From NCBI GenBank assembly GCA_963575745.1, contig CAUYUJ010004002.1:220279-284278 (forward strand): a stretch of DNA of 64,000 nt, in the 5' to 3' direction. The DNA comes from Prorocentrum cordatum (lineage: Eukaryota; Sar; Dinophyceae; Prorocentrales; Prorocentraceae). Positions within the stretch are counted from its first letter, which is position 1. Each line of letters starts with the position of its first letter. Under the pieces are notes generated by a model. It was not told the DNA's origin. It made no database searches and saw only the letters and a list, made by a program, of their open reading frames with translations. Made by a program: the position numbers and the translations under genes. Below are positions 1 to 10,079 of the stretch, one piece after another.

Positions 1-298
1 GGAGGCCCCAGGAAGCCTCAGGAGGCCCCAGGAGGCCTCAGGAGGCCCTAGGAGGTTGCAGGAAGCCCTAGCGAACACCATGAAGCCCCAGGAGGCTTCA
101 GGAGGGCCCAGGAAGCCCCGGGAGGTTCCAGGAGGCTCCAGGAAGCCCTCGGAGGTGTCAGGAAGCCCCGGGGACTCCCAGGAACCCCCAGGAAGCTTCA
201 GGAGGCCCCAGGAGGATCCATGAGGCCCTGGGGAAGCCCCGGGAAGCCCCAGGATGTTCCAGGAGACCCTGGGAGGCCCCAGGGGGCCCTAGGCGCTC
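1..298. repeat. Minisatellite, ~10-bp unit GGAGGCCCCA
   Basis: Near-uninterrupted copies of GGAGGCCCCA with variants GGAAGCCCCA, GGAGGCCTCA and GGAGGTTCCA run from the first base to about 298. The array is cut by the window start, so its true length is unknown. It has the same 10-11 bp rhythm and GGCC core as the CCAAGANGGCC repeats further on, but a different base pattern. Confidence 0.85.
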
Positions 299-647
299 GA
301 CGAATTGGCGAGCGACAAACGTGCTCTGCACCTTAGCGGGAGTGCAACTTTCAGAAAACATGCGCGCGGTGCCGAAGCGGGAGCGACATTTTGCCTTGTC
401 GCGCGCGATGTGCACCGCGCCCCATTCCTGCCACGCATTTCGCAAAGCCGACGACAAGAAAGTCCTCGTGGAGAAGAAACATGTCGACTTTGTATGTACT
501 AGTTTTTTTATAGGTCGGATGACCGCTCCCGCTTGGGGTTGCCCCAGACGTCCGCGCCAGATGTGCGCCGCGTCTCGCTCCTGCTACGCATTTCGCTGTC
601 GGCCGGCCAGATAGGGGAGTAAGAGTTTATAAAAAAGGAATAGGATA
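299..647. other. Unique-looking spacer with a diverged internal duplication
   Basis: No gene recognised. Positions 408-449 and 561-602 look like a diverged direct duplication: both start ATGTGC, continue with CCGCG, and share CTACGCATTTCGC or CCACGCATTTCGC near the end. Open frames here are short and overlap on both strands. Confidence 0.4.
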
Positions 648-836
648 GGAGGAGGAGGGGGAGGAGGAGGAGGAGGAGGAGGAGGAGGAGGAGGAGGACA
701 AGGAGGGGGGCGAGGAGGAGGAGGAGGAGCAGGATGTCACGGAGGAGGAGGAGGAAACGGAGAAGGAGGAGGAAGAGAAGGATGAGGAGGAGAAGCAGCA
801 GCAGGAGGAGGATGAGGAGGAGGAGATGGAAAGGGC
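648..836. repeat. (GGA)n purine-strand tract
   Basis: Almost pure GGA/GAGGAG on the plus strand, with minor AAG and AGC interruptions. The long open frames across it (Arg/Glu/Gly-rich on plus, Leu-rich on minus) are products of the trinucleotide repeat, not genes. Confidence 0.9.
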
Positions 837-837
837 G

Positions 838-912
838 GGGGATGAGGATGGGGACGCTGCTGCTTCTGATCATGAGGAAACTGATGATGATGCTGCTGAT
901 GATGATGATGAT

Positions 913-955
<43 letters not shown>

Positions 956-1317
956 CGGAGCATGCTGCTGATGATGATGATGCTGATCATGATGATGATG
1001 GTGATACTGCTGCTGCTGCTGTGATGATGACGATGATGGTGACGACGATGATGATGCTGATGCTGATGTGGATGATGATTATGATAATCATGCTGATGAT
1101 GCTGGTGATGCTGATGATAATGCTGCTGATGATGCTGATGATGATGATGATGGTGATGCTGATGCTGATGATCATGACGGTGGATGATGTGGAGGGGGAT
1201 ACTGCTGCTGCTGTTGCTGCTGCTGCAGCAAATGACGACGACGGTGGTGATGATGCTGATGGTGATGCTCCTGCTGATGATGATACTGATGACGATTCTG
1301 ATTATGATGATGACGAT

Positions 1318-1348
<31 letters not shown>

Positions 1349-1443
1349 ACGGTGGTGGTGACGATGACGAGGGTGCATGATGTTGCCGACAACGATGATG
1401 ATGCTGATGTTGATGATGCTGATACTGATGATGAGGATGATGA

Positions 1444-1486
<43 letters not shown>

Positions 1487-1509
1487 CTGATGATGATGAT
1501 GATGATGAC

Positions 1510-1540
<31 letters not shown>

Positions 1541-1868
1541 CTGATGATGATAATGATGACACTGATGATGATGTCAGCGATGGCGATGATGATGATGGTG
1601 ATGCTGATTACGCTGACGATGATGAAGATGATGCTTATAACGACGATGATGATGCAGATGCTGCTGATGATGATGGTGATGATGATGAGTGTGCTAATGC
1701 TGATGATTCTGATGATCTTGATCATTGTGATGCTGATGATGGTTGTTGTGATGGTGATGATGGCCGCGGTACTGATGATATTGATGACGATGATATGAAG
1801 ATGCTGGTGGTGGTGATGATGATGATGATGCTGATGATGATGCTGATGATGATGATGATTCTTACGGC
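838..1868. repeat. (GAT)n array, about 1 kb
   Basis: Imperfect GAT repeat with interspersed GCT, GGT and GAC triplets. It leaves long open frames on both strands (poly-Asp, poly-Met, poly-Ile, poly-His and poly-Ser). The same residue bias in every frame shows these are not coding. Confidence 0.92.
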
Positions 1869-2030
1869 GGGGGCGTCGATTAAGTAATGTGTCCAGGAGG
1901 CTGCAGACCCTGGAGGATTACTTATCTGATTAGGGCGGTGGTGATACCCTTGGCCGATCCACGATTGGAGTTCCACAGGCCTCCAGACCCTGGATTCCTT
2001 ATCTAAGGGTTCCTTGTCCACTGCGCCCAC
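1869..2030. other. Spacer between two GAT arrays with a short direct duplication
   Basis: CAGACCCTGGA followed by a TTATCT-containing stretch occurs at 1903-1929 and again at 1984-2006. This is a small diverged direct repeat inside the non-repeat spacer that splits the GAT arrays. No gene seen. Confidence 0.5.
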
Positions 2031-2171
2031 CGTATGATGATGCTGATCATGATGATGCTGATGCTGATGCTGCTGCTGATGATGATGATGATGATGATGG
2101 TCATGATGATGATGAGGAGGATGATGCTGATGATGATGATGATGCTGATGATGATGCTGATGATGATGATT

Positions 2172-2231
<60 letters not shown>

Positions 2232-2352
2232 GTGATGATGATGATGCTGATGATGATGATGATGATGATGATGATGCTGATGATGATGATTATGGTGATA
2301 GCCGAGGGTGATGGTGATGATGAGGAGGAGGAGGAGGAGGAGGGGGAGGAGG
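2031..2352. repeat. (GAT)n array followed by short (GGA)n
   Basis: GAT repeat with GCT interruptions to about 2318, then GGA/GGGGGA to 2352. Open in several frames for the same reason as the array at 838-1868. Confidence 0.9.
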
Positions 2353-3500
2353 AGGACCAGTGTAAACTCAAGGCGCGTCAACGATGTTGCAATATACCCT
2401 TCCCAAGAAGTTCCTTGTTCTTAGGTCATTGGTTAAGCCATAGGTCTCCACAGTAATGTACTCTTACTGTGGAAAGTTCCCCGTTGGAAGATAATCGCTT
2501 GAGAATCATTCTTGGGACTTCAGCGCCGCGAATCGACGCGACTGTTTCGACGTGGCAGTCCTGAGTTGTGCCAGAACACAGTCCGAAATCGTACCAGATC
2601 GTCGTTCCTGGGACTTCAACAATACAAGCGCTTCAAGCTGTTGCACTTCTTTCAGACAAGTGGCTGATCACGGGCGTGATCGCGAGCGAGAAGAAACGGG
2701 CTCGTGGCAATGCCACCGGGAGATCGCTCGGGGGCGGGGTCTAACATCGACGCTCGATCCATACCCTGCTGCTGCTGCCCCCAACTCTGGGCACCAGAGG
2801 AGGCAGGGAATGGGTAAAGAACGTGGCCCTAGAGACCAGAAATGTGTCCATGCCCCCGCTCTGCCTCCCTGTGGGATCGTGGCGTAAGCAGGGGCATGGG
2901 TAGAGTGTCGATCGCCCAGGGGGGGGTCTCCGTGGGCGTCGCGCTCCCTGACGCGACACTTTTACTTCCATCCTCCAGAAGGAAGGTTCGCGTACCCATC
3001 GGTCGTTGAAAGTAGGTATCTTTAGATTTCCAGATTCCAACCTACTTTAAGCGCCTTCCCACTTCAATGATCAAGTGGTTTCACTTTTTCCGTCCTCTTT
3101 AGGGGGCGGGCGGACACCCAATCTATTTTCCACGCCTTCCTACTTCATGTTTCTACCTACTTCTTCCGACCGATGGGTGCTGATATTGCTCGTCTGCGTG
3201 TATGTGTGTGTGTGTGCTTATGTATGTGGGTGCAATCTATCGAGGCCTGCTTATATGCTCCTCTGAGGCTCTCCGTACGAGAGTCATCCTCGAGCACGCA
3301 TTGGCTGCCATGCCACGGTACCTGTCCACCATCATCACCACTACCACCACCACCCCCGCCCTCTTAACACGTTTTCTTCGCAACCTCCTTCCTTGTCTCC
3401 TGGCGCCCCTACCCACGCGTCCGTCGAAGAGTACTACGAACCATAACCTGAAGACACAGAACATATTGCATGTACATCAACTTTCCGATGCTGTCGCGTC
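2353..3500. other. No recognisable gene
   Basis: Ordinary-complexity sequence with short overlapping frames only. A small (GT)n stretch lies at 3196-3220 and a CAC/ATC-rich patch at about 3330-3362. No conserved domain or RNA gene noticed. Confidence 0.5.
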
Positions 3501-3507
3501 TTTATTT

Positions 3508-3645
3508 GATCGGTGCTGGACCCTCCCGGCGGCGCCTCCGGCGCCATCCCTGGCGCGCTCCGCGCGCCACGGAGGGGCTCCAGCGCCGATCCCAGAAATC
3601 CGTACTAAGCTCCGGAAGTTTCTGCTTATGCTGTTTTTCTTTCTC
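3508..3645 (+). repeat. Dispersed foldback family F, copy 1
   Basis: Arms GATCGGTGCTGGA (3508-3520) and TCCAGCGCCGATC (3579-3591) pair at 12 of 13 positions. They enclose GC-rich inner palindromes such as GGCGCGCTCCGCGCGCC. The tail, to about 3645, carries GAAGTTTCTGCTTATGC. The whole module recurs inverted at 40951-41075 and partly at 20377-20475, so it is a dispersed element and not a one-off hairpin. No coding capacity. Confidence 0.7.
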
Positions 3646-3663
3646 TAGGCAGTCCAAAGATGG

Positions 3664-3763
3664 GCCTGTTTGCCACCACCACCACCATCATTTGGAGGGG
3701 GGAAAAGGAGGTGGAGGATAAGGAGGAGGAAGAAGAGGAGGAGGAGGACCCCCTCCCCTCCTA
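3664..3763. repeat. GGA-rich purine tract
   Basis: Degenerate GGAGGA/AAGGAGG on the plus strand following a short CCACCACCACCATCATT patch. Simple sequence only. Confidence 0.6.
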
Positions 3764-4260
3764 CTTATGGTGGTGGCAGAGGAAAACATGCCCACCATCA
3801 AAATTCTTGGAGTACGAAGAACCTTCGTCTCGGGGGGAGCTCGTGTCCGCGGAGGCCCTTTCTCGGGGTAGTCCGCGGGCGCTCTTCGTGCATCTGGGCG
3901 GATATGCGGCGAGCCAAGAGGCTCCGCCACAAAACAAATATACACAGACGCCCTCCACTGGAGTGCTCCTGGGACTCAGGGGAGGGTGGCGGTGTATAAA
4001 TAACCACTCGGAGCCAGCGACTTTATACACCGTCCCCTCCCTGAAGGTACACTCGTCGGAGGGTGTCTGTGTACATCATCTACGTTATTGTCTTTGTCAT
4101 TGTTATCATTCGTCTTATATGTGTTGTTGTTCTTGATACTGTCATTATTATTCGTATCAGTACCATTGTTTTTATAATCGGTATCATTCGTATGTGTTGT
4201 ATATTTAACAGTGTTATTCTTATTATCATGAGCAATGTTATTATTAGTCTGCATGTGGAC

Positions 4261-4394
4261 ATATGTATGCATTTGTTTATATATATATATGATTTATTAT
4301 GGGTTTGTCTTCATATATGTTTGCATTTCCGGTTATTATTTATACGTACATATATGTGCATAAGGTATCATGTATATGTCTATGTGTGTACATG

Positions 4395-4426
<32 letters not shown>

Positions 4427-4562
4427 TGTATGTATGTATGTATGTATGTATGTATGTATGTATATATGTATGTATGTATGTGTCTGTCTGCCTGTCTGTC
4501 TGTCTGTCTGTCTGCATGCATGCATGCATGCATGTATGTATGTATGTATGCATGTGTATATA

Positions 4563-4601
<39 letters not shown>

Positions 4602-4602
4602 A
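4261..4602. repeat. Compound microsatellite: (TATG)n, (CTGT)n, (TGCA)n, (TA)n
   Basis: Degenerate TATATG is followed by (TATG)n at about 4396-4480, (CTGT)n to 4515, (TGCA)n to 4535, TATG again, and (TA)n to about 4600. The preceding 4080-4260 is AT-rich ATT/GTT-biased DNA. The Tyr/Met/Cys/Val-rich open frames on the plus strand are repeat translations. Confidence 0.9.
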
Positions 4603-4735
4603 GATATTCGTGGCGTAGAGGCCTGTGCCCCAAGTGGGCCCCGAGGCAGCCCACTCTGCAGAGCCGGGCCGCCGACGTCGTCGGCGACGTCCCAGGCTCG
4701 GAGAGCAGACTGGCATGGGAGGCCGCCCTGACCTT

Positions 4736-4920
4736 CGTCGGGGGCGGCCAAGAGGGGGGTGTTGACGAGGGGGGAGGTGGATATCATGGCGGGGGCCATG
4801 AGATCTCCCCCGACTTCATGGCGCCGCCTCTTTTTTCATGGCGTCCCCCCCCCCTTGGACCGCGCACGTGCCGCCGGCCACGATTTGCGCCCCCCCTCTT
4901 GGACGCCCCCCTCTGAGCCG
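4736..4920 (+). mobile_element. MITE-like element, copy 1
   Basis: The left end, CGGGGGCGGCCAAGAGG then GGGGTG, matches the terminal inverted repeat of the best copy at 50676-50872. The interior shares the palindromic ATATCATGGC...GGCCATGAGAT block and a GCACGTGCCGCCGGCCA-type motif. The element lies opposite in orientation to the 50.7-kb copy. The right end is degraded (GGACGCCCCCCTCTGAG), and I see no clear target duplication. Non-coding and about 185 bp, so it would need transposase from elsewhere if it is a true MITE. Confidence 0.7.
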
Positions 4921-5225
4921 TCCGCACAAGACAACAACTGACAATCTCAAACCTGTGATCTGTATGATGTGATCTAGCTTTTCTTCTTGCCAGTGGTATA
5001 CCGGGACGCACTTCTTGTTCGCCTTTCCCGCGCCACCGCCGGGCAACAGGACGACGAGTCGACACGGCCGTCAGAGGCGACCGAGGCCGAGAGGGAGGAG
5101 GCCGAGAAGGTGGTGAGGAGCCCGCTGCCGCTGCCGCTGCCGCCGCCGTCGTCGGCGCCGCCGGGTGCCCGCCGCTGGGGATGCCGCTGCCATGGCTGTC
5201 GCCTGCAGGCCGCTGGGGTCCCGCC

Positions 5226-5292
5226 GCCCCGCGTCCTTGCCTTGTCGTCGTCGTCGTCGTCGTTGTCGTCGTCGTCGTCGTCGTCGTCGCCC
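5226..5292. repeat. (TCG)n microsatellite
   Basis: CGTCGTCGT repeats in a GC-rich stretch. Both strands are open across it (Ser/Val/Arg/Asp homopolymers), so the overlapping frames at 4974-5801 are not reliable genes. Confidence 0.85.
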
Positions 5293-5299
5293 GCGGGCC

Positions 5300-6090
5300 A
5301 GGTGACAGGTGACAGCGAGGGCCTCTGGCCGCGTGCGTCGGCTGCTCGATCGGGTGAGACCCTGCGCTGGAGAGGCCTCTGGGTGCGCGGCTGTCCCTTG
5401 GGCGGCGGCGTGCAGGCCCGGGCGCGCGGGCCGCTGCCGTCGCACCGAGCACCCAACGGGCGGTGAGCCGCGCAGCGAAGGCCACTCCTGCCCGGGGTCA
5501 CTGCTGCGAGCAGCCGGCTTCGTCGCCCCTCCGTCACCCAGCTTGCTCGGGAGGGGGTCAAAGGCTTCGAGTAGGAGATCGACTGCAGAGTCGATCTGCC
5601 CGAAGCTTGCTTTTTTGGTCGAATCTGCAAGGAACAGGTTGAATGCTCGTGGATGTCCGGCAACATATTCAACTCCAGGGCTGGACCTACACGGTGTTTG
5701 GGCGACCTCGTGGGCCGCTTTCTTTTCGATCTCGTTTTGCAGCAGAGGCGGAACGAAGATGGGGCGAGAGAAGACGAAACCAACACGAAAACGGGAAGCA
5801 CTGTTTAGGCTGAGCCCTGTTCAATTCTGGGGTACAGTGGAGACCCATGCCAAGCAACATCCCGCTTGCCTCCAGGGTGCCCTGGGTTTCTTGGGTTTCG
5901 ATGGGTCTTCGATGGAAAGCACGACGTTCCCACACCAAACACGAATGGACGTCCTGGGGCCTCAGGGTTGGGCTTCTTGGTGGACGGTTTCTTGTGGACT
6001 GGCCTCCACTGCACGTCGATCCCGTCGTCGCTCTCCTACGAGGGTTGGGGGGGCAGGGCGAGCGGAGCGGCCCCCCTCCACCTCCTGGCT
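5300..6090. other. No recognisable gene
   Basis: GC-rich sequence with overlapping long frames on both strands and no motif I recognise. The frames extend only because stop codons are rare at this base composition and in the TCG and TCC repeats on either side. Confidence 0.45.
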
Positions 6091-6094
6091 CCCC

Positions 6095-6261
6095 TCCTCC
6101 TCCTCTCCTCCTCCTCCTCCTCCTCCTCTCTCCTCCTCCTCCCTCCTCTTCCTCCTCCTCCTCTCTCCTCCTCCTCTCCTCCTCCTCCTCCTCCTCCTCC
6201 TCCTCCTCCTCCTCCTCCTCCCTCCTCCTCCCCCCTCCTCCTCCTCCTCCTCCTCCTCCTC

Positions 6262-6296
<35 letters not shown>

Positions 6297-6299
6297 CGG
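6095..6299. repeat. (TCC)n pyrimidine tract ending in poly-C
   Basis: Uninterrupted TCC/CTC for about 200 bp, finishing in a run of Cs. It is a mirror-repeat polypyrimidine tract of a kind able to form triplex DNA. All six frames are open across it. Confidence 0.9.
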
Positions 6300-6410
6300 A
6301 GGGCAGGGGGGTGGGCTCTCGGGCCCAGGGAGCTCGGCATGCCCGGAGCTCGGGCCACGGGCCCCTCTCTTGGGAGGCCCCGGACTCCTGCCCCCACCGG
6401 GGCTCCTCTC

Positions 6411-6452
6411 GATCCCTCCGCTTCTCGGGGGCGGCCACGAGGGGGGTGATGG
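6411..6452 (+). repeat. Solo left end of the MITE-like family with flank
   Basis: GCTTCTCGGGGGCGGCC then ACGAGGGGGGTGATGG repeats the left terminus of the complete copy at 6891, including the preceding CCTCCGCTT. The shared flank suggests a local duplication of the insertion site and not two independent insertions. Confidence 0.6.
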
Positions 6453-6891
6453 CTACAGTCCAGATGCTGAAACAAGGAACGGTTTGGGTTCGGAGGGGGC
6501 TCGATGTTCCTGAGGTTCCTCCAGTGCTGTTCCTTTTGCCCTCCTGGGGCACGGAGGCGCTCACGGGGCCAAGAAGGGGCTCCTCTCGTCGGCGATTACA
6601 ATTGGTGCGGTTACGCCGGGGTGCGGCTTGCGAGTTGCTTTGTGGCGGCCTTTCCAGGGCCTTTGTGAGAGAGACAATGTCACAACTGTCGTCGTTTCGA
6701 GCGACGCTGTCATCCTCGATGTGTGCTCCACTGTGCTAGAAGGAGCGACAGTGTAATGTGATCCGGTCGCATTAAGTGACAGTGTCGTCCGTTTCCTGGG
6801 GGCGGCAGGGGCAGATATGACAATGACGGGAGGCAAACCGCACCCTTCGCAGACCGCACTCACTGTAGTCGCCGATCTCGATTCCTCCGCT

Positions 6892-7095
6892 TCTCGGGGG
6901 CGGCCGAGAGGGGGGTGATGACTAGGAGGGGCTGGATCTCATGGCGTGGGCCATGCTGTTTCCTCAGACTTCACGGCGCCTCCTCGTATTTCCATACGTC
7001 CCCGGGCCCCGCCCTGGGCCGCGCACGTGCCGCCGGCCATGCTTTGCGCCCCCCCTCCCTCTTGGACACCCCCCTCTCTCGGCCGCCCCCGAGAT
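6892..7095 (+). mobile_element. MITE-like element, copy 2
   Basis: The left terminus TCTCGGGGGCGGCCGAG (6892-) and right terminus CTCGGCCGCCCCCGAGA (to 7095) are inverted repeats of about 25 bp. Inside are the ATGGCGTGGGCCAT block and GCACGTGCCGCCGGCCAT, shared with the copies at 4.7, 40.3 and 50.7 kb. No target duplication is evident. It directly adjoins the GATTCG-rich repeat on its right. Confidence 0.75.
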
Positions 7096-7320
7096 TCGAT
7101 TCGCTTAAATTTCGGTGGCTTCCGATTCCGATGCGATTCGACTCCGGACTCCGATTGCGGCTCCGATTGCTCACAGGAGGCCTACTGGCCTGCCGATGTC
7201 CGTCGATTCGACTTCTATCGAATCGGCTGCCGATTTCCGCCGATCCGACCCATTTCGATCGCCGATCCGACTTATCGATTCGATTTTGGGCTCTCCTGCC
7301 CGGGAGCTCCCAGACTTCTG
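7096..7320 (+). repeat. GATTCGAT-rich dispersed repeat, copy 1
   Basis: Dense in GATTCGATT, CCGATTCCGAT and GATTTCCGCC. An inverted relative lies at about 31065-31320, with the same sequence leading into a GATTTTGG(G/A)C block. Together with the neighbouring modules at 7330 and 7500 it seems to form a composite repeat whose order is partly kept at 41-42 kb. Confidence 0.6.
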
Positions 7321-7329
7321 CCCACAGCC

Positions 7330-7620
7330 AGCTATGCATCGCCTGGCATCGCTCTTGCGTGTGCATTTTTCTCCTCGGCGAGGACCCTCGAGGAGCGTCT
7401 TGGATCATCGAGCCCCGAAAAGAATACGCACGATACCGAAACGTGCAACGAGAATGGACGTCCGGGCGATGGCAAGAGCGCAAGCTGTCTTTGTTGACTT
7501 GGAGCCGTTTCCGAGGCCGCAGAGGTCTTCTCAGAGGGTTGGGGGGCCTCTGAGAAGCCCCGTATAGCCTTCTGAGCAGGGCTGCCCCCTCTCTCGCTTT
7601 CCCCCTTCGGCTCGCCGCTG
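7330..7620 (+). repeat. Composite dispersed repeat modules C (CTCCTCGGCGAGG) and D (CTTCTGAGAAG)
   Basis: Module C (about 7340-7440) carries GCATCGCTC, then TGCATTTTTCTCCTCGGCG and ACCCTCGAGGAG. Module D (about 7505-7610) carries CTTCTCAGAG, CCTCTGAGAAG, CCTTCTGAGCAGGG, then CCCTCTCTCGCTTTCCC. Both recur in inverted orientation and the same relative order at 41285-42010. D alone recurs at 29.2, 51.4 and 52.2 kb. CCTTCTGAGAAGG is itself a palindrome. Confidence 0.6.
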
Positions 7621-7719
7621 ATTCGTAGGTCGGCCGTGCAGGGTCAACGGCATACACCCTCGTGTGCTGCCTACAGGTTGCGTCTCATTTCCACTTCACG
7701 TCTAGGGTTAGGGAGTCCG

Positions 7720-7858
7720 GGGTTCGCCAGGGACTCGTTTCCTTGCAAAACAGCCGAAACCCTCCCGAAACCCTCCGAAAACCCTCCGGGAAGAATTCCG
7801 GGAGGGCTTGCGGAAGGATTTTCCTCTTTTCGCGAGGAAACCAGTCCCTAGCGAACCC
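7720..7858. repeat. Foldback: 27-bp imperfect inverted repeat
   Basis: The left arm (7720-7746) begins GGGTTCGCCAGGGACTCG and the right arm (7832-7858) is its reverse complement at 24 of 27 positions. The 85-nt interior is rich in CGAAACCCTCC repeats and a GGAATTCC-like inner palindrome. Non-coding; it could be a small foldback transposon relic. Confidence 0.75.
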
Positions 7859-8217
7859 TGGGCTTTCTGAGTCTAGGGCACAGGTTGCTCTCGCAATGCA
7901 GTGCTTTTTGAATACATGCTCCGCGTGCGGATCATGTATTAAACATAAAGGGGTTTCGTATTAAAAGCAATGATGAATGTATGCGTTGATTGATTGGTAA
8001 ATTAAGCATGTAGTAGAAATCCTATATTATTCAAAAATCTCGATGTATAAACAACTGCCCTGTATGCTGTGTCCTCTTGGGTGTCCGCGGCAACCAGGCC
8101 CGACCGTGCCGTGGGCCAGACCGCCTCGTTGACGCGGCGGGGACCCTGGCGCGGGCGGGGCCAACGGCCCAGAGTCGGCCGACATGGAACGATCTGCGCT
8201 GCCGGACAGCCCCGGGG

Positions 8218-8432
8218 GTTCGAGGTGGAACGATCCACGAGGAGGTTCGAGGTGGTTCGAGGTTCCAGGATCCAACGAGGACGTACGAGGAGGTACGAGG
8301 TGACGAGCCCCGAGGGTTCGAGGTGGTTCGAGGTGGTTCGAGATGGATCGAGATGGAACGATCCACGAGGAGGTACGAGGTGACGAGCCCCGAGGGTTCG
8401 AGGTGGTTCGAGGTTCTGGGATCCAACGCGTG
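8218..8432. repeat. Tandem repeat rich in GGTTCGAGG, ~128-bp unit, two copies
   Basis: GGAACGATCCACGAGGAGGT occurs at 8227 and again at 8355, each followed by GGTTCGAGGTGGTTCGAGG and a GGATCCAACG block. The GGTTCGAG motif resembles a tRNA B-box, but there is no tRNA-like fold here. Confidence 0.7.
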
Positions 8433-8675
8433 AGTCTTCACGGCACGAGCCAGCCGATCTCACGAACAGGAGGGGGATGGGACCGGAGGAGGGAGAAAGA
8501 CGGCGAGGCGGAGGGATGGGGAGAGGGAGGACGGAAGAGGAATCGCCGCCCCGATGCGACAGCGGCCTTCGCAGCGTGGCGCCTTCGTGGCCGTGAGGGC
8601 AGCCAGTAGCCTCGAGGCTGCGACGACGAATGCGATGGCGAAGCTGCAAGGTTAGGCGGACGAAGAGGATGAGGA

Positions 8676-8677
8676 TA

Positions 8678-8773
<96 letters not shown>

Positions 8774-8784
8774 TGATGTGATGA
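8676..8784. repeat. (GAT)n array truncated by the assembly gap
   Basis: Pure GAT repeats run straight into the N block. The assembly most likely broke because the repeat could not be resolved. Confidence 0.9.
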
Positions 8785-8884
8785 NNNNNNNNNNNNNNNN
8801 NNNNNNNNNNNNNNNNNNNNNNNNNNNNNNNNNNNNNNNNNNNNNNNNNNNNNNNNNNNNNNNNNNNNNNNNNNNNNNNNNNNN
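8785..8884. other. Assembly gap (100 N)
   Basis: One hundred consecutive N, a conventional placeholder length, so the true distance is unknown. The gap separates a GAT array from a GGA array, so apparent open frames across it are meaningless. Confidence 0.99.
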
Positions 8885-9118
8885 GAGGAGGAGGAGGAGA
8901 GGAGGAGGAGAGGAGGAGGAGGGGAGGAGAGGAGGAGAGGCGAAGGAGAGGAGGAGGAGGAAGAGGAGGAGGAGAAGGAGCAGGAGGAGGAGGAGGAGGA
9001 GAAGAGGACAGAGGAGAGAGGGGAGAGGAGAGAGGAGAGAGGAAAGAGGAGAGAGGAGAGATGAGTGAGGCGGGTGAGAGGAGGAGAGAGGAGGAGAGGA
9101 GGATGAGAGAGCAGGGAG
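8885..9118. repeat. (GGA)/(GAGAG) purine tract
   Basis: GGAGGAGGA passes into GAGAGAGGA. Purine-only on the plus strand for more than 200 bp apart from a few C and T interruptions near the end. Confidence 0.88.
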
Positions 9119-9485
9119 GGACGTGCAGGAGCCGGGTTCGCGAGGGAGCAGAGGGCGGGCCGAGAGGCGCGGCCGCGCTCGGCGGCGGTGCGCCGCCGGG
9201 CCCCGCATGCGCCTGTGACCGCGCCGGCGAGAGTGGCGCTGAATCGAGGGTTGCCATGAGCATCGTGTGACCGATGCCCATCCCCACTGGCATGGCGGTG
9301 TTCCCGTCAAGTTTTGCGGGGCCTGGGAGGGGGGGGGCTTGTGGGGCTGGGGTGCCATGGTCTGGTGGAGTCGGGCTTGTTTGCACGATGTTGATGCTAA
9401 CGGTGTCCCTGGCACAAAGTTTTCAATTCCAAAATTTTCGCTCGAATCTGGGGCCCCCCGGGCCCTCTGAATAGCAGCGCATCGG

Positions 9486-10078
9486 GACGAACCCGGCGCA
9501 CCCGGCGCACCCAGCACACCCGCACACCCAGCAAACCCAGCGCACCCAACATACCTGGCGCATCCGGCACACCCAACGCACACAGCGAACCCAGTGCATC
9601 CTGCATGCCCAGCAGAACACCCAGCGCAACCAATGCATCCAGCACACCCGGCGCACCCGGTGTAGCTGGCGCACCCGGCCAACACACCTGGCACAACCAG
9701 CCCACCCAGCGTATCCGGCGCAAGCACGCCCGGCGCACCCGGCACACATGGCGCACCCAATACATTCTGCGCACCTTGTACACCCGGCACAACTGGCGCA
9801 CCCAGCACACCCAGCACACCCAGCACACCCGGCGCACCTGGCACAGCCGACACACCCATTACTGGCCAGGCGCACCCAACACACCTGGCGCACCCAGCAC
9901 CCCCACCACACCCATCACGCCCTGCACACTCGGCACAAGTGGCGCATCTGGTGCACCGTGCATGCCAGGCACACCCACACCCGGCGCACCTGGCACGCCC
10001 AGCTCACCCGGCACACCCAGCAAACCCGGCACATTTGGCGCACCCAGCAGCGCACCCAGCACACCCGGCGCACCCAAT
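9486..10078. repeat. Minisatellite, ~9-bp unit (CACCCGGCG / CACCCAGCA)
   Basis: About 590 bp of imperfect GCGCACCCG and CACACCCAG units. Because the unit is a multiple of three, minus-strand frames read as Gly-Ala-Pro-Gly-Val collagen-like or Cys-Ala-Gly repeats, and plus frames as His-Thr-Arg-Arg. The frames at 8438-9911 on the minus strand are products of this array. Confidence 0.88.
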
Positions 10079-10079
10079 G

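Noticed and set aside
508-1725. 405-residue minus-strand frame (Ile/Ser/His/Leu-rich)
   Set aside because: It is a reading of (GAT)n and (GGA)n microsatellites; other frames on both strands are open over the same bases with equally repetitive products.
7706-7714. GGGTTAGGG, telomere-like sequence
   Set aside because: A single copy beside the foldback at 7720; no tandem telomeric array.
8218-8432. tRNA-like B-box motifs (GGTTCGAGG)
   Set aside because: They are tandemly repeated without an A-box, acceptor stem or anticodon arm.
8438-9859. 473-residue minus-strand frame
   Set aside because: It crosses the 100-N assembly gap and consists of minisatellite and microsatellite readings on either side.
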